A stretch of 64,000 nt of DNA from the NCBI RefSeq assembly GCF_006715045.1, contig NZ_VFML01000001.1:4804501-4868500 (forward strand), given 5' to 3'. Under the pieces are notes generated by a model. That model made no database searches. It had not been told where the DNA came from and was given only the letters and a program-made list of their open reading frames with translations. Within the stretch, counting starts at the first letter, position 1. The number at the start of each line of letters is the position of its first letter. The position numbers and the translations under genes were made by a program. Shown piece by piece: positions 8,235-16,642 of this stretch. Origin of the DNA: Amycolatopsis cihanbeyliensis. GTDB lineage: Bacteria; Actinomycetota; Actinomycetes; Mycobacteriales; Pseudonocardiaceae.

Positions 8235-9823
8235 CACGCCTCCCGTAACGGGTTGGGCACATCCACGAACAGCGGCCGCTCGCTGCGGTCGGCGAACCGG
8301 CTGAGCAGGTTCGCCTTGGCCGGCAGGCTCGGCGCGCGCAACAGCTCGGCGACACAGGCATACGGCAGCCCGGCGAGTTCCTCCCGCGCCACCGCCCACA
8401 GGCGCTCCTCCGCCGCCCCGGTGTAGCGCCCGAGTACGTGCAGCACGTGGCCGAGCTGGTTGGTGACCGCGTGATATCGCAGCCGGCACCAGGCCTCGGC
8501 CGGGGAGTAGAGCGCGGGGCTGTCCGCCGCAAGGTCGTGCCGCTCGCTCAGGCTCACCCCCTCCAGGTCGCGCACCCAGAACCGCACCGGCCAGCCGCGC
8601 TCGGTCGCCAGCAGCGAGTTCTGCACATGCGCTTCGAAGCTGACCCCGTCGGTGGCGAACACCGTGAGCAGCGGCAGCAGGGAGATACGCAGGTAACGGC
8701 GCAGCCACGCGAGCACGTCACCGGCCTCGGCCACGCAGCGCACGAGTTCCGGTTCCGCGCCACGCGGGCCTTCCTCGAGCAACCCGGCCAGCACCCGCGG
8801 CGAGCCCGCGCCGCCGGTGCAGGGGTTGTCCCGGTACAGCACGGCGAACTCGGCGGCGAGCTCGCCGCCGACGATCTCCGGGTCCAGCGTGCGATACCCG
8901 GTCTCCAGCAGCACGCCGAAACCGGCGGGCCAGCGGTCCCGCAGCCGGGCGATCACCTGCGCGGCGTCGGTGGCCCGGCGCAGGTGCTCGGCGGGGTTGT
9001 TGCGGACGAAGTTGGTGATCCGCACGTGTAGCGGCAGCTTCCAGCAGGTTGGGAAACCGGGATCGCAGACCGTGCGCACCGAGGAGGTCGGGTACACGGG
9101 TTCGCCGAGCGGGCCGAGGGCGATCAGCTCCCCGCCCGTGATCAGCTCGACCACCTCGGCCCGTTGCTCCAGGTAGCCCGCCTGCCACGGATGCGCGGGC
9201 AGCAGGCGGTACCCGGTCGGGCAGTGGGCCGCGACCCGTTCCGGGACCCAGCATCCGGGGGCCACCCGCCGCCCCGCCAGCAACCGGGGCGTCACCGCGA
9301 AGTAGTGCGGCACGAAGGAGGCGCCCAGCTCGGGCGCGTAGCGGGTCAGGTCGCGGGCGCCGAACCCCTCCGCGCTCTTCGGCGTGGGGTGGAAGGGGTG
9401 ACCGAGCAGCACGTTCTGCTCGGCGTTGCGGGCCGGATCATCCTTCCGGCCCGCCCGGTCCGCGAGGTAGCGCGCCACATGCGCCACGCTGTTGCCGATC
9501 TGCGCGGCCAGCTCCGCCTTGCGCCGGGCGCCACCCCGCCCGGTCACGGCCGCCACCTCGTCCAGCAGGGTGGCCACGAACTCGGCGTGGCCGATGGGTA
9601 CCCGTGGCCTTCCGGGACACTCGCGGAAGGCGGGGTCGGCGTAGGTGTGCTGGCCGAGGATCGAGCGGTGACACAGCTGGACCACCAGCGCGCCGGGGGC
9701 CGCGGTCAGCGGGATGCGCAGTTCCCCTTCGGAGACGGTGTGTCGCCCGGTCTCCCGCAGGAAGGAGTTGAGCAGCCGTTGCCGCGCGGCCCGCCGCGCC
9801 GCCGCCAGGTGGTCGTCCGTCAT
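8234..9823 (-). CDS. NIS siderophore synthetase (IucA/IucC family), copy 2
   Basis: The protein has 529 residues. Recognisable blocks are GHPFHPTPKSAEGF, LLPAHPWQAGYLEQ, TSSVRTV, KLPLHVRITNFVRNN and EAHVQNSLLA, followed by RDLEGVSLS. The RDLEG form near the C-terminus suggests another subclass than copy 1. The ATG at 9823 overlaps the stop of copy 3 in an ATGA junction. It would carry out a separate condensation step in the assembly. Confidence 0.9.
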   Translation of the reverse strand: MTDDHLAAARRAARQRLLNSFLRETGRHTVSEGELRIPLTAAPGALVVQLCHRSILGQHTYADPAFRECPGRPRVPIGHAEFVATLLDEVAAVTGRGGARRKAELAAQIGNSVAHVARYLADRAGRKDDPARNAEQNVLLGHPFHPTPKSAEGFGARDLTRYAPELGASFVPHYFAVTPRLLAGRRVAPGCWVPERVAAHCPTGYRLLPAHPWQAGYLEQRAEVVELITGGELIALGPLGEPVYPTSSVRTVCDPGFPTCWKLPLHVRITNFVRNNPAEHLRRATDAAQVIARLRDRWPAGFGVLLETGYRTLDPEIVGGELAAEFAVLYRDNPCTGGAGSPRVLAGLLEEGPRGAEPELVRCVAEAGDVLAWLRRYLRISLLPLLTVFATDGVSFEAHVQNSLLATERGWPVRFWVRDLEGVSLSERHDLAADSPALYSPAEAWCRLRYHAVTNQLGHVLHVLGRYTGAAEERLWAVAREELAGLPYACVAELLRAPSLPAKANLLSRFADRSERPLFVDVPNPLREA

Positions 9824-11457
9824 GCCCGCACCAGCGGGTTGGGCACCTGGCCGGTGCTCGCCGGCATGCTGACCCCGGTGGAGGATCCCTCCCGTAGCAA
9901 CGGGCCCAGCACCTGCCTGCTGGGCCAGTGTGGTGCGTCCAGGAGTCGCCGCTTCACCAGGTTCGCCAGGTGGCCTGGCAGCTCAAGCGTGTCCAGCGCG
10001 CCGGTGATCGCGGTTCGTATCCGCCTCCAGAAGACGCCTTCCGCGATGCCGAGGTGCCGGGCGAGCGCGTCGGCGATGCCGTAGAGGTTGACCTGGATGC
10101 CGAGGGTTTGCAGGTACCCGAGCAGTTCCGCTGGGGAGTCCAGCCGCAGCGACTGCGGCGCCCCCGGTTTCACCCGGTAGCCGGGATCGGGCACCCCGGC
10201 CGCGGCCATCCAGGCCGGGTGCAGGCGCAGCGTGTCATGGTCACGCAGCACCAGTCGCACCGGGCTGCCCGCGCGCAGCACCAGGACCACGTTCTGCCCG
10301 TGCAACTCCGGAAGCACGCCGTAGCGAAGGAAACCCAGTGCCACTTTGAGGAAGATCTCGGCGGTCTCGGTGAAGAACGCGACCGGTTCGCGGTCGATCA
10401 GCCCGCTGAGGTGGTCCCACTCGTGCGCGGCGAGCGCGGCCATCGGCAGGGCGAGCGCGTCCGGTTCGATCGGCGGGTAGCGGCGGACCTGCGCGGCGAG
10501 TTGTCCCGGCCGGTCGGCGAACTCGTCGCCCTCGGCCGCGTGCCAGCCGCACCAGGTCCGCTCGTCGCAGAGCGCGACCCGGTGACGCAGCAGGGGGTCG
10601 GCAGCCAGCAGGGTACGCATGGTGCGCTCGGCGCGCTCGCCGTTGTCCAGGTAGCGCGGCGGCAGCAGCCGGGCCGCGCCGAGGGTGGCGATGCCCAGTG
10701 GCAGCTTCACGTGCACGCCGTTCTCCGTCGCCGAGCCGAGCGTGCGCAGGGCCGCCGTCGGGTGGAACCGGCCCGCGCGGGGCAACGGGCGCAGCCGGTT
10801 CGCCGGGAACTCCCGGGGCAGGACGTGCTCAAGCTGCCAGGGATGCACGGGCAGGGCACGCCAGCCGTCCAGCCCGCGCAGGGCCTCGGCGAGCCGGTCC
10901 CGGTCGTGGTCGGTGAGCAGCATCGCGGGCAGGTCCGCCGAGCCCGGTCCACCGCCGAAACGCAGCAGGTCGGCGGGGACCGCCACCCAGGCCAGCGCGA
11001 GGGATTCCCTGCGCATCGGGCCGTACTCGGCGAGTTCCGCCGCGGCCCAGCCGACCGCGGCGCGGGCGGTCGGATGGAACGGCCGGTCGCGGGTGGCCGC
11101 GAGGCGTTCCCCGCCCGGTCCGGTGAACCGTCGCCGCGCGGTGAGGGTGACCTCGGCGTGCTCCACGGCGGTCCGCAGGTCCGCCGCGACCCGCGCGCCG
11201 TGCGGGGAGTCGGCGGCGAGCAGGCGCAGCAGCGCGTCCGGGGTGAGCTCGGTGTCCCCGTGCCGGACCGGTCCGCCCGCGAACCGGTGCCGTTGCAACG
11301 CCCCGCCGTCACGCACCAGCAGCCGGATCGGGGGGCCGGGGGCGGCGACCTCGTAGTGGCCGGTCTCCGTGTCGGCCCTCCCCTCGGCGAAGCCGAACAG
11401 GTTCTCCTGGATCAGCGCGTCCACCAGGTCCCGCATGACCAGCTCGCCGGGGTTCAT
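9820..11457 (-). CDS. NIS siderophore synthetase (IucA/IucC family), copy 3
   Basis: The protein has 545 residues. The start ATG at 11457 overlaps the stop of the SbnA-like gene (ATGA); an alternative ATG lies at 11436. Landmarks: FHPTARAAVGW, LPVHPWQLEHVLP, TAALRTLGS, HVKLPLGIATLGAAR, ELHGQNVVLVL and RDHDTLRLH. It is the least canonical of the three but keeps the ATP and substrate segments. It is the first synthetase gene behind the iron-regulated promoter. Confidence 0.88.
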   Translation of the reverse strand: MNPGELVMRDLVDALIQENLFGFAEGRADTETGHYEVAAPGPPIRLLVRDGGALQRHRFAGGPVRHGDTELTPDALLRLLAADSPHGARVAADLRTAVEHAEVTLTARRRFTGPGGERLAATRDRPFHPTARAAVGWAAAELAEYGPMRRESLALAWVAVPADLLRFGGGPGSADLPAMLLTDHDRDRLAEALRGLDGWRALPVHPWQLEHVLPREFPANRLRPLPRAGRFHPTAALRTLGSATENGVHVKLPLGIATLGAARLLPPRYLDNGERAERTMRTLLAADPLLRHRVALCDERTWCGWHAAEGDEFADRPGQLAAQVRRYPPIEPDALALPMAALAAHEWDHLSGLIDREPVAFFTETAEIFLKVALGFLRYGVLPELHGQNVVLVLRAGSPVRLVLRDHDTLRLHPAWMAAAGVPDPGYRVKPGAPQSLRLDSPAELLGYLQTLGIQVNLYGIADALARHLGIAEGVFWRRIRTAITGALDTLELPGHLANLVKRRLLDAPHWPSRQVLGPLLREGSSTGVSMPASTGQVPNPLVRA

Positions 11458-12446
11458 GCTGTCTGGTTTTCCCGGTTCCGTCGCGCTTTGTCCAGCCAGG
11501 CGTCGTCGTAGACCAGGTCGAGGTAGCGATCCCCGCGGTCGGGGAAGACGGCCAGCACCCGGCAGGGCCGCGGGAGCGCGGGGAGCTTGTGCTCGATGGC
11601 GGCCACCACCGAGCCGGTGGAGCCGCCCGCGAAGATCCCTTCCGCGGCCAGCAGTCCACGGCACCCGAGGGCGGCGTCCACATCGTCCACCCGGACCACC
11701 TCGTCGATCTCCTCGGGGCGGCACAGCTCCGGGGTGCGGCTGGAGCCGATGCCGGGGAGTTCCCTCGGCGCCTGGCTACCGCCGAAGATCACCGAGCCCA
11801 CCGCGTCCACCGCGACCACCCGCAGGTCGGGGAAGCGCTCGCGCAGCCTGCGCGCGCAGCCGAGGATGCTGCCGGTGGTGCTCACCGCGGCGAAGAGGTA
11901 GGTGGGTGGGTGCACGAGTTGCTCGGCCAGCTCGGCTCCGGTGCCGTGGTAGTACGCCTGCCAGTTGCGCTCGTTGGCGTACTGGTTGATCCAGATCGCG
12001 CCGGGGGCCTCGGCGAGCAGCTGCCGCACCCGCCGGATGCGCGCACCGAGGTACCCGCCGACCTCGTCCGGCTCGGTGACCATCTCGACCCGCACCCCGA
12101 GGTTGCGCAGGATCGTCAGGTTGGCCGGGGTGGTCTTCGGGTCGACCACGCAGGTGAACCGCAGGTCATGCAGGCGCGCGGCCATCGCGAGCGCGATCCC
12201 GAAGTTGCCGGAGCTGCTCTCGACCAGCCCGCTGCCGGGCCGGATCGAGCCGTCCCGCAGGCCGCTTTCCACGATGTAGCGGGCGGAGCGGTCCTTCATG
12301 CTGCCGCCGGGGTTCATCAGCTCCAGCTTGGCCAGAACCTCCGTGCCGGGGTCGGGGAACAGCCGCCGCAGGGCGACCACGGGCGTGTTGCCGATGCAGC
12401 AGGCCACGGACTCGGATACCGACTCGGTCACGGGGGCGACGGTCAC
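11454..12446 (-). CDS. SbnA-like PLP-dependent synthase (2,3-diaminopropionate pathway)
   Basis: This 330-residue enzyme belongs to the cysteine synthase family. NPGGSMKDRSA carries the PLP lysine, SSSGNFGIALA is the substrate loop, and STTGSILG is the phosphate loop. The family is cysteine-synthase-like; the match to SbnA (which joins O-phosphoserine and glutamate) rests on the neighbouring NIS synthetases and SbnH-like gene. The GTG start at 12446 has a strong AAGGAGG ribosome site. It is the first gene of the operon, 20 bases behind an iron box. No SbnB-like dehydrogenase follows. Confidence 0.82.
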   Translation of the reverse strand: MTVAPVTESVSESVACCIGNTPVVALRRLFPDPGTEVLAKLELMNPGGSMKDRSARYIVESGLRDGSIRPGSGLVESSSGNFGIALAMAARLHDLRFTCVVDPKTTPANLTILRNLGVRVEMVTEPDEVGGYLGARIRRVRQLLAEAPGAIWINQYANERNWQAYYHGTGAELAEQLVHPPTYLFAAVSTTGSILGCARRLRERFPDLRVVAVDAVGSVIFGGSQAPRELPGIGSSRTPELCRPEEIDEVVRVDDVDAALGCRGLLAAEGIFAGGSTGSVVAAIEHKLPALPRPCRVLAVFPDRGDRYLDLVYDDAWLDKARRNRENQTA

Positions 12447-12465
12447 GATCCTCCTTGGTTGGGTG

Positions 12466-12485
12466 CTAGGTAAGTCTTACCTTAG
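12466..12485. promoter_or_regulatory. Iron box upstream of siderophore operon
   Basis: AGGTAAG-T-CTTACCT at 12468-12482 is a perfect 15-base palindrome with an AT-rich TTAG flank, as in DtxR/IdeR/DmdR1 operators. It overlaps the expected promoter of the SbnA-like gene, so the whole biosynthetic operon should be repressed when iron is plentiful. Confidence 0.78.
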
Positions 12486-12551
12486 TAGCCCTGTCACCCT
12501 CCATGAGAATTCCGACACATGCCGTAGCTACGCTACGTGCACCTCCCCCAT

Positions 12552-12632
12552 CGTGTTTGCCCTCCACGTAACCGTGTTGGCCGCCCACGTAACTGAGTTT
12601 GCCGTTGACGTAGGCGAGTTTGCTGTTGGCCG
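12552..12632. repeat. Degenerate 21-bp tandem repeat, left copy
   Basis: Nearly four units of about 21 bases follow each other. The first reads GTGTTTGCCCTCCACGTAAC. Later units change to GTGTTGGCC and GAGTTTGCC, with ACGTAAC or ACGTAGG endings. The same units occur in inverted orientation at 14160-14234, so the two arrays bracket the XRE/DUF397 module. There are no spacers between units, which excludes a CRISPR. Confidence 0.8.
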
Positions 12633-12637
12633 ACCGC

Positions 12638-12949
12638 CTACGGCTCGCTGAGTCGAACGAGTTTCACGAATTCCCGGTCCGGGTCCTTCACGACCCGGTG
12701 AATGCATTGCACGGTGGCACACGGCCAGGGTCGATAACAGAGCCGGCAGGTTCCCTGCCAGGTCGCCTGGTGTATATCCAGCACGGCGCGGATCACCCGG
12801 AGCAGGTCCGGGATGAGTGCGCGGGCATGTTGGATGTCCTCATCGGACCACTTCGTCCACTTGCCTGCCAGGAAGTCCGCCTCGTCGAGGTGGCGGTACA
12901 GTTCGCAGCAGAGTAACTGGTTCGCTTCGGCTTGTGCCGGTGAAATCAT
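12638..12949 (-). CDS. Small hypothetical protein next to XRE/DUF397 pair
   Basis: This is a 103-residue protein. The ATG at 12949 is chosen because GGAGGT stands five bases upstream; an ATG at 12967 lacks a ribosome site. Four cysteines cluster as TCRLCYRPWPCATVQC (about residues 70-84), suggesting a bound metal. It is divergent from the XRE regulator and inside the repeat-bracketed module. I do not recognise the family. Confidence 0.6.
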   Translation of the reverse strand: MISPAQAEANQLLCCELYRHLDEADFLAGKWTKWSDEDIQHARALIPDLLRVIRAVLDIHQATWQGTCRLCYRPWPCATVQCIHRVVKDPDREFVKLVRLSEP

Positions 12950-13063
12950 GTCGTACCTCCAGATCATAGAAAACCGGTTGTCCCCCAGGAATGCACGCGC
13001 CTCTTCGGGGGACAATGGACTGAACCGGCCGAAACGGTGCGGAATCGGCGCTACTTTGTCCGC

Positions 13064-13939
13064 ATGCAGGACAGAACCCCCACCATCCGCAGCCGGGAAC
13101 TCGGCGAGGGGCTGCGCGCGGCCCTGGTGCGCGCCGGGCTGAACCAGAAGCAGGTCGCAGCCAAGCTCGACTGGTCGGAAGGCCGCGTGTCCAAGCTGCT
13201 GGGCGGGAAGCGTGGCGGTACCGAGATGGACATCGTCAGCTTCCTGGCGATCTGCGGGGTGACGGGCCGAGAGCGCGAGCGCCTGCTGAAGCTGTGCCGG
13301 GAGCGCGACACCCCCGGCTGGCTGCAACAACACGGCAGCCGCCTACCCGAGCAACTCCGTACGTTTATCGACCATGAGGAGAAGGCGCTCGATATAGGCG
13401 AGTTTCAGCCGATCATGGTTCCTGGCCTGCTGCAAACGGGTGACTACGCACGGACGCTGATCGTGGAGACCGGCAACGTGCCGTCCGACGAGATCGAGGA
13501 ACGGGTAGGCGCCCGGCTGGCCAGGCAGAAGTTGTTCACCAGGCACCTACCGGTAAGGCTGAACTTCTTCCTGCATGAGTTCGTGTTGCGGCTCCCGGTG
13601 GGTGGCCCGGCGGTGATGTCGGATCAGTTGCACCATCTGCTGCGGATGGCGGTGCGATCATCGATCAGCCTGCGGGCGGTCCCGGCCGCCATCGGCGGGC
13701 ATCCGGGCATTGCCGGGCAGTTTCAGTTGATGGACTTCGCCGAGTACAAGCCGGTGGTGTACCTGGACAGCGAGACCTCCTGCCTGTTTCTTGAGCAACC
13801 GGTGGAAATCTCCGCCTACCGGAGCATTCTGGCGAGGCTCGCGGGCAAGGCGCTGGATGAGGGACAATCCATGGAGTTGATCCGCGAACTGGCGGTGGAG
13901 TTGTATCCCTCGGGAGAGGATCACGATGAACGGGTTTGA
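13064..13939 (+). CDS. XRE-family regulator with DUF5753 domain
   Basis: From ATG 13064 the protein has 291 residues (a GTG at 13037 would add nine). Residues about 20-60 form a helix-turn-helix (LNQKQVAAKLDWSEGRVSKL). The rest matches the DUF5753 ligand-like domain typical of streptomycete and Pseudonocardiaceae regulators (FQPIMVPGLLQTGDYAR). Such proteins usually pair with a downstream DUF397 protein, as here: the two genes overlap by 14 bases. What it regulates is unknown. Confidence 0.88.
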   Translation: MQDRTPTIRSRELGEGLRAALVRAGLNQKQVAAKLDWSEGRVSKLLGGKRGGTEMDIVSFLAICGVTGRERERLLKLCRERDTPGWLQQHGSRLPEQLRTFIDHEEKALDIGEFQPIMVPGLLQTGDYARTLIVETGNVPSDEIEERVGARLARQKLFTRHLPVRLNFFLHEFVLRLPVGGPAVMSDQLHHLLRMAVRSSISLRAVPAAIGGHPGIAGQFQLMDFAEYKPVVYLDSETSCLFLEQPVEISAYRSILARLAGKALDEGQSMELIRELAVELYPSGEDHDERV

Positions 13940-14177
13940 GCCGAGCGGGATCGTCTGGCGGACGAGCAGTTACAGCACGAACGGCAGCGCCTGTGTCGAG
14001 GTGGGCTGGCGGACGAGCAGTTACAGCAGCAACGGCAGCGCCTGTGTCGAGATTGGGTGGCAGGAGCCGGGCGTGCTGGTCCGGGACACCAAGGACAGGG
14101 GCGGGGGCACGTTGGCCGTTCCGCGGTCGGCGTGGTGGGCGTTTCTTGCTGCGCAGCGGGCAAACTCGCCTACGTAG
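13926..14177 (+). CDS. DUF397 protein with duplicated N-terminal motif
   Basis: The protein has 83 residues. The signature WRTSSYSTNGSACVE (residues 11-25) is repeated as WRTSSYSSNGSACVE (28-42). The usual tail follows: VLVRDTKDRGG...LAVPRSAWWAFL. Ordinary DUF397 proteins carry the signature once and have about 60-70 residues. The last codons (ANSPT and stop) are formed by the first unit of the 21-bp repeat array. It is translationally coupled to the XRE gene. Confidence 0.88.
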   Translation: MNGFEPSGIVWRTSSYSTNGSACVEVGWRTSSYSSNGSACVEIGWQEPGVLVRDTKDRGGGTLAVPRSAWWAFLAAQRANSPT

Positions 14178-14234
14178 ACGGCAAACTCGCCTACGGGAGC
14201 GGCCAACACGGTTACGTGGGGAGCAAACACGGTT
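14160..14234. repeat. Degenerate 21-bp tandem repeat, right copy (inverted)
   Basis: Units starting at 14160, 14181, 14202 and 14223 read GCAAACTCGCCTACGTAGAC and variants. They are the reverse complement of the array at 12552-12632. The array fills the space between the DUF397 gene and the convergent TetR gene and supplies the DUF397 stop codon. Confidence 0.8.
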
Positions 14235-14851
14235 CAGGTGCGGATGCCGTCGAAGGCGATCTTGGCCACCGCGTCGGCGAGGTCCGTGGGGTCCGAGCCC
14301 CGGCGCGGGCGGTACCACTCGATCAGCGAGTTGACCATGCCGAACAGCAACCGCGCGGTTACCGCGGGGTCGATGTCCGGGCGGATGTCGCCCTCGTTCT
14401 CCGCGGCTCGCACCAGCTCGCTCACGATCTTGTCGAACTCGCGTCGGCGGGCCAGTGCGGCGCGCTCGACCTTTGTGTTCCCGCGCACCCGCAGCAGCAG
14501 GGTCACGAACGGTAACCGGTCCACCAGCACCGTCACGCTGCCCCGCACCAGGTACTCCAGGCGTTCCACGGCCCGACCGTCCACCTGCTCGGCCTCGTCG
14601 ACCACCGCGAACAGCCCGTCCAGCGCCCGGTCGACCGCCAGCCGCAGCAACTCCTGCTTGCTGGACACGTGGTGGTAGATCGCCGACTTGGTGATGCCGA
14701 GCTTGCGGGAAAGGTCCTCCATGCTGGTGCCGTCGTACCCCCGGTCATTGAACAGCTTCACCGCGACCCGCAGCACCGACTCCAGGTCATAACCCGGCCT
14801 GCCCCTGCGCCCGGAGGACGCGGGGGGCGGGGTTTGCCGTACGGACGTCAC
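14234..14851 (-). CDS. TetR-family regulator, probably of phenylacetate catabolism (PaaR-like)
   Basis: The protein has 205 residues. The N-terminal DNA-binding domain contains GYDGTSMEDLSRKLGITKSA and YHHVSSKQEL, a classic TetR helix-turn-helix. The C-terminal ligand domain is generic. It lies 22 bases downstream of paaK in the same direction. TetR-type PaaR repressors that respond to phenylacetyl-CoA are known from actinobacteria and others. The likely targets are the dyads at 16581 and 19865. Assignment to PaaR rests on position. Confidence 0.8.
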   Translation of the reverse strand: MTSVRQTPPPASSGRRGRPGYDLESVLRVAVKLFNDRGYDGTSMEDLSRKLGITKSAIYHHVSSKQELLRLAVDRALDGLFAVVDEAEQVDGRAVERLEYLVRGSVTVLVDRLPFVTLLLRVRGNTKVERAALARRREFDKIVSELVRAAENEGDIRPDIDPAVTARLLFGMVNSLIEWYRPRRGSDPTDLADAVAKIAFDGIRT

Positions 14852-14873
14852 GGTAGGAGTATCGCAGCGGCTG

Positions 14874-16154
14874 TCAGCCGGTTTTCCGTCGGTCGATCAC
14901 GCGGCGTAGTTTCCCCAGCGACCGCTCCAGGGTGTCCGGATCCTGCACCCCTACCTCCACGCTTACCCCGATCCTGTCCTTGATCTCGGCCACCAGTTCG
15001 GTGGCCGCGCTCACCCGCCGCTGTTCCGGGGTGTTCGCGTGGGCCTCCACGTGCACGGTGAGCTGGTCCATCCGGTCCTTGGTGGTCAGCTCCAGCTGGA
15101 AGTGCGGGGCGAGGCCATCGGTACGCAGCACGATCTCCTCGATCTGGGTGGGGAACAGGTTCACCCCGCGCAGGATGATCAGGTCGTCCGAGCGCCCGGT
15201 GACCTTCTCCATCCGGCGGAACGCGGGATACGCGGTGCCGGGCAGCAGCCGGGTGAGGTCCCGGGTCCGGTACCGGATGATCGGCAGCGCCTCTTTGGTG
15301 AGCGAGGTGAACAGCAACTCGCCGCGCTCGCCGGGCTCCAGCACGTGTTCCTCGAGCGGGTCGATCACCTCGGGGTAGAAATGGTCCTCCCAGATGTGCA
15401 GGCCGTCCTTGGTTCGCACGCTTTCCTGCGCCACCCCGGGCCCCATCACCTCGGACAGCCCGTAGATGTCCACCGCGTCCATGCCGGTGCGGCCCTCGAT
15501 CTCGGCGCGCAGCTCCTCGGTCCAGGGCTCGGCACCGAAGATGCCGACCCGCAGCGCGGTGTCCCGCGGATCCACGCCCTGCCGCTCGAACTCGTCCAGC
15601 ATGGTCAGCAGGTAGGTCGGGGTGACCATGATGATCTCGGGCCGGAAGTCCACGATCAGCTGCACCTGCCGCGCGGTCATCCCGCCGGAGACCGGGATCA
15701 CGGTGCAGCCGAGCTTCTCCGCGCCGTAGTGCGCGCCGAGCCCGCCGGTGAACAGCCCGTAGCCGTACGCCACGTGCACCTTGTCCCCCTGGCGGCCACC
15801 GGCGGCGTGGATCGACCTTGCCATCACCGTGGCCCAGGTGCCGATGTCCCGCTCGGTGTAGCCGACCACGGTGGGCTTCCCGGTGGTACCGCTGGAGGCG
15901 TGGATCCGGCTCACCTGCCGCTGCGGCACCGCGAACATCCCGAAGGGGTAGTTCTGCCGCAGGTCGTCCTTGGTGGTCATGGGGAACTTCGCCAGGTCGT
16001 CGAGGCCGCGGCAGTCGTCCGGATGCACCCCGGCCGCCTCGAACTTCGCGCGGTAGTGGGGCACGTTGTCGTAGGCGTGCCAAAGCGTCCACTGTAGACG
16101 CTCTAGCTGCAACGCGTGCAGCTCGTCGGCGCTGAGGGTCTCAGCCTCGTCCAT
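14874..16154 (-). CDS. paaK: Phenylacetate-CoA ligase
   Basis: This 426-residue adenylate-forming enzyme converts phenylacetate, ATP and CoA to phenylacetyl-CoA, the entry step of the paa pathway. HASSGTTGKPTVVGYT is the P-loop; YGLSEVMGPG and RYRTRDLTRLLPG are the A5 and A7-like blocks; RGVNLFPTQIEE marks the hinge. Length agrees with PaaK (about 430). Its start overlaps the end of paaI by 14 bases, so the two are cotranslated. Confidence 0.93.
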   Translation of the reverse strand: MDEAETLSADELHALQLERLQWTLWHAYDNVPHYRAKFEAAGVHPDDCRGLDDLAKFPMTTKDDLRQNYPFGMFAVPQRQVSRIHASSGTTGKPTVVGYTERDIGTWATVMARSIHAAGGRQGDKVHVAYGYGLFTGGLGAHYGAEKLGCTVIPVSGGMTARQVQLIVDFRPEIIMVTPTYLLTMLDEFERQGVDPRDTALRVGIFGAEPWTEELRAEIEGRTGMDAVDIYGLSEVMGPGVAQESVRTKDGLHIWEDHFYPEVIDPLEEHVLEPGERGELLFTSLTKEALPIIRYRTRDLTRLLPGTAYPAFRRMEKVTGRSDDLIILRGVNLFPTQIEEIVLRTDGLAPHFQLELTTKDRMDQLTVHVEAHANTPEQRRVSAATELVAEIKDRIGVSVEVGVQDPDTLERSLGKLRRVIDRRKTG

Positions 16155-16560
16155 GCCTCGATTCCTCCTGCCCGATGACCCGGCTGCGGCCGCGGAACTC
16201 GGCGATCACCTCGTCCCCGCGACGCACCGTCACGTCGTAGATACCGCTCCGCCCGTACCGGGTCCGTTCCTCGGCCGTGGCCACCAGCTCCGCACCCAGT
16301 TTCGCCGGGGCGACGAAGGTGATGTCCGCGCCCGCGGCCACGGTCACGGGCCCGTGGCTGTTGCAGGCGCAGGCGAAGGTGGTGTCGGCGAGCAGGAAGA
16401 CGTAGCCGCCGTGCACGATGTCGTGCCCGTTGACCATCGAGCTGGTGACGCGCATCGTGGCCACCGCGCGGCCGTCGCCCGCCTCGAGCAACTCGATGCC
16501 CAGCGAGCGGGACGCCTCATCCACGTCGAACATGGCATGCGCGGCGTTGCGTTCGTCCAA
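16141..16560 (-). CDS. paaI: Hotdog acyl-CoA thioesterase PaaI
   Basis: This 139-residue single hotdog domain contains NGHDIVHGGYVFLLADTTFA, the helix and catalytic Asp region of PaaI. PaaI hydrolyses ring-hydroxylated phenylacetyl-CoA that would otherwise trap CoA. It is the first gene of the leftward paaI-paaK-tetR unit and shares a divergent promoter region with the rightward dehydrogenase gene. Confidence 0.9.
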   Translation of the reverse strand: MDERNAAHAMFDVDEASRSLGIELLEAGDGRAVATMRVTSSMVNGHDIVHGGYVFLLADTTFACACNSHGPVTVAAGADITFVAPAKLGAELVATAEERTRYGRSGIYDVTVRRGDEVIAEFRGRSRVIGQEESRHGRG

Positions 16561-16580
16561 GCTAGCTTCCTGCCTTGCTT

Positions 16581-16602
16581 ACTGACCGAATGGACGGTTA
16601 AT
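16581..16602. promoter_or_regulatory. Candidate PaaR operator in divergent promoter
   Basis: ACTGACCGAATGGACGGTTA lies between paaI and the 3-hydroxyacyl-CoA dehydrogenase gene. It has ACCG...CGGT arms and resembles the centre of the strong dyad before paaZ. A TetR-type regulator encoded in the same cluster is the natural candidate to bind both. Confidence 0.45.
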
Positions 16603-16642
16603 ACTGTGTGTCGGTCGGTGAAGGTGTCAAGAGGAGTTGTTC

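Noticed and set aside
12552-12632. CRISPR array
   Set aside because: Units are contiguous 21-mers without spacers and occur inverted elsewhere; no cas genes are present.
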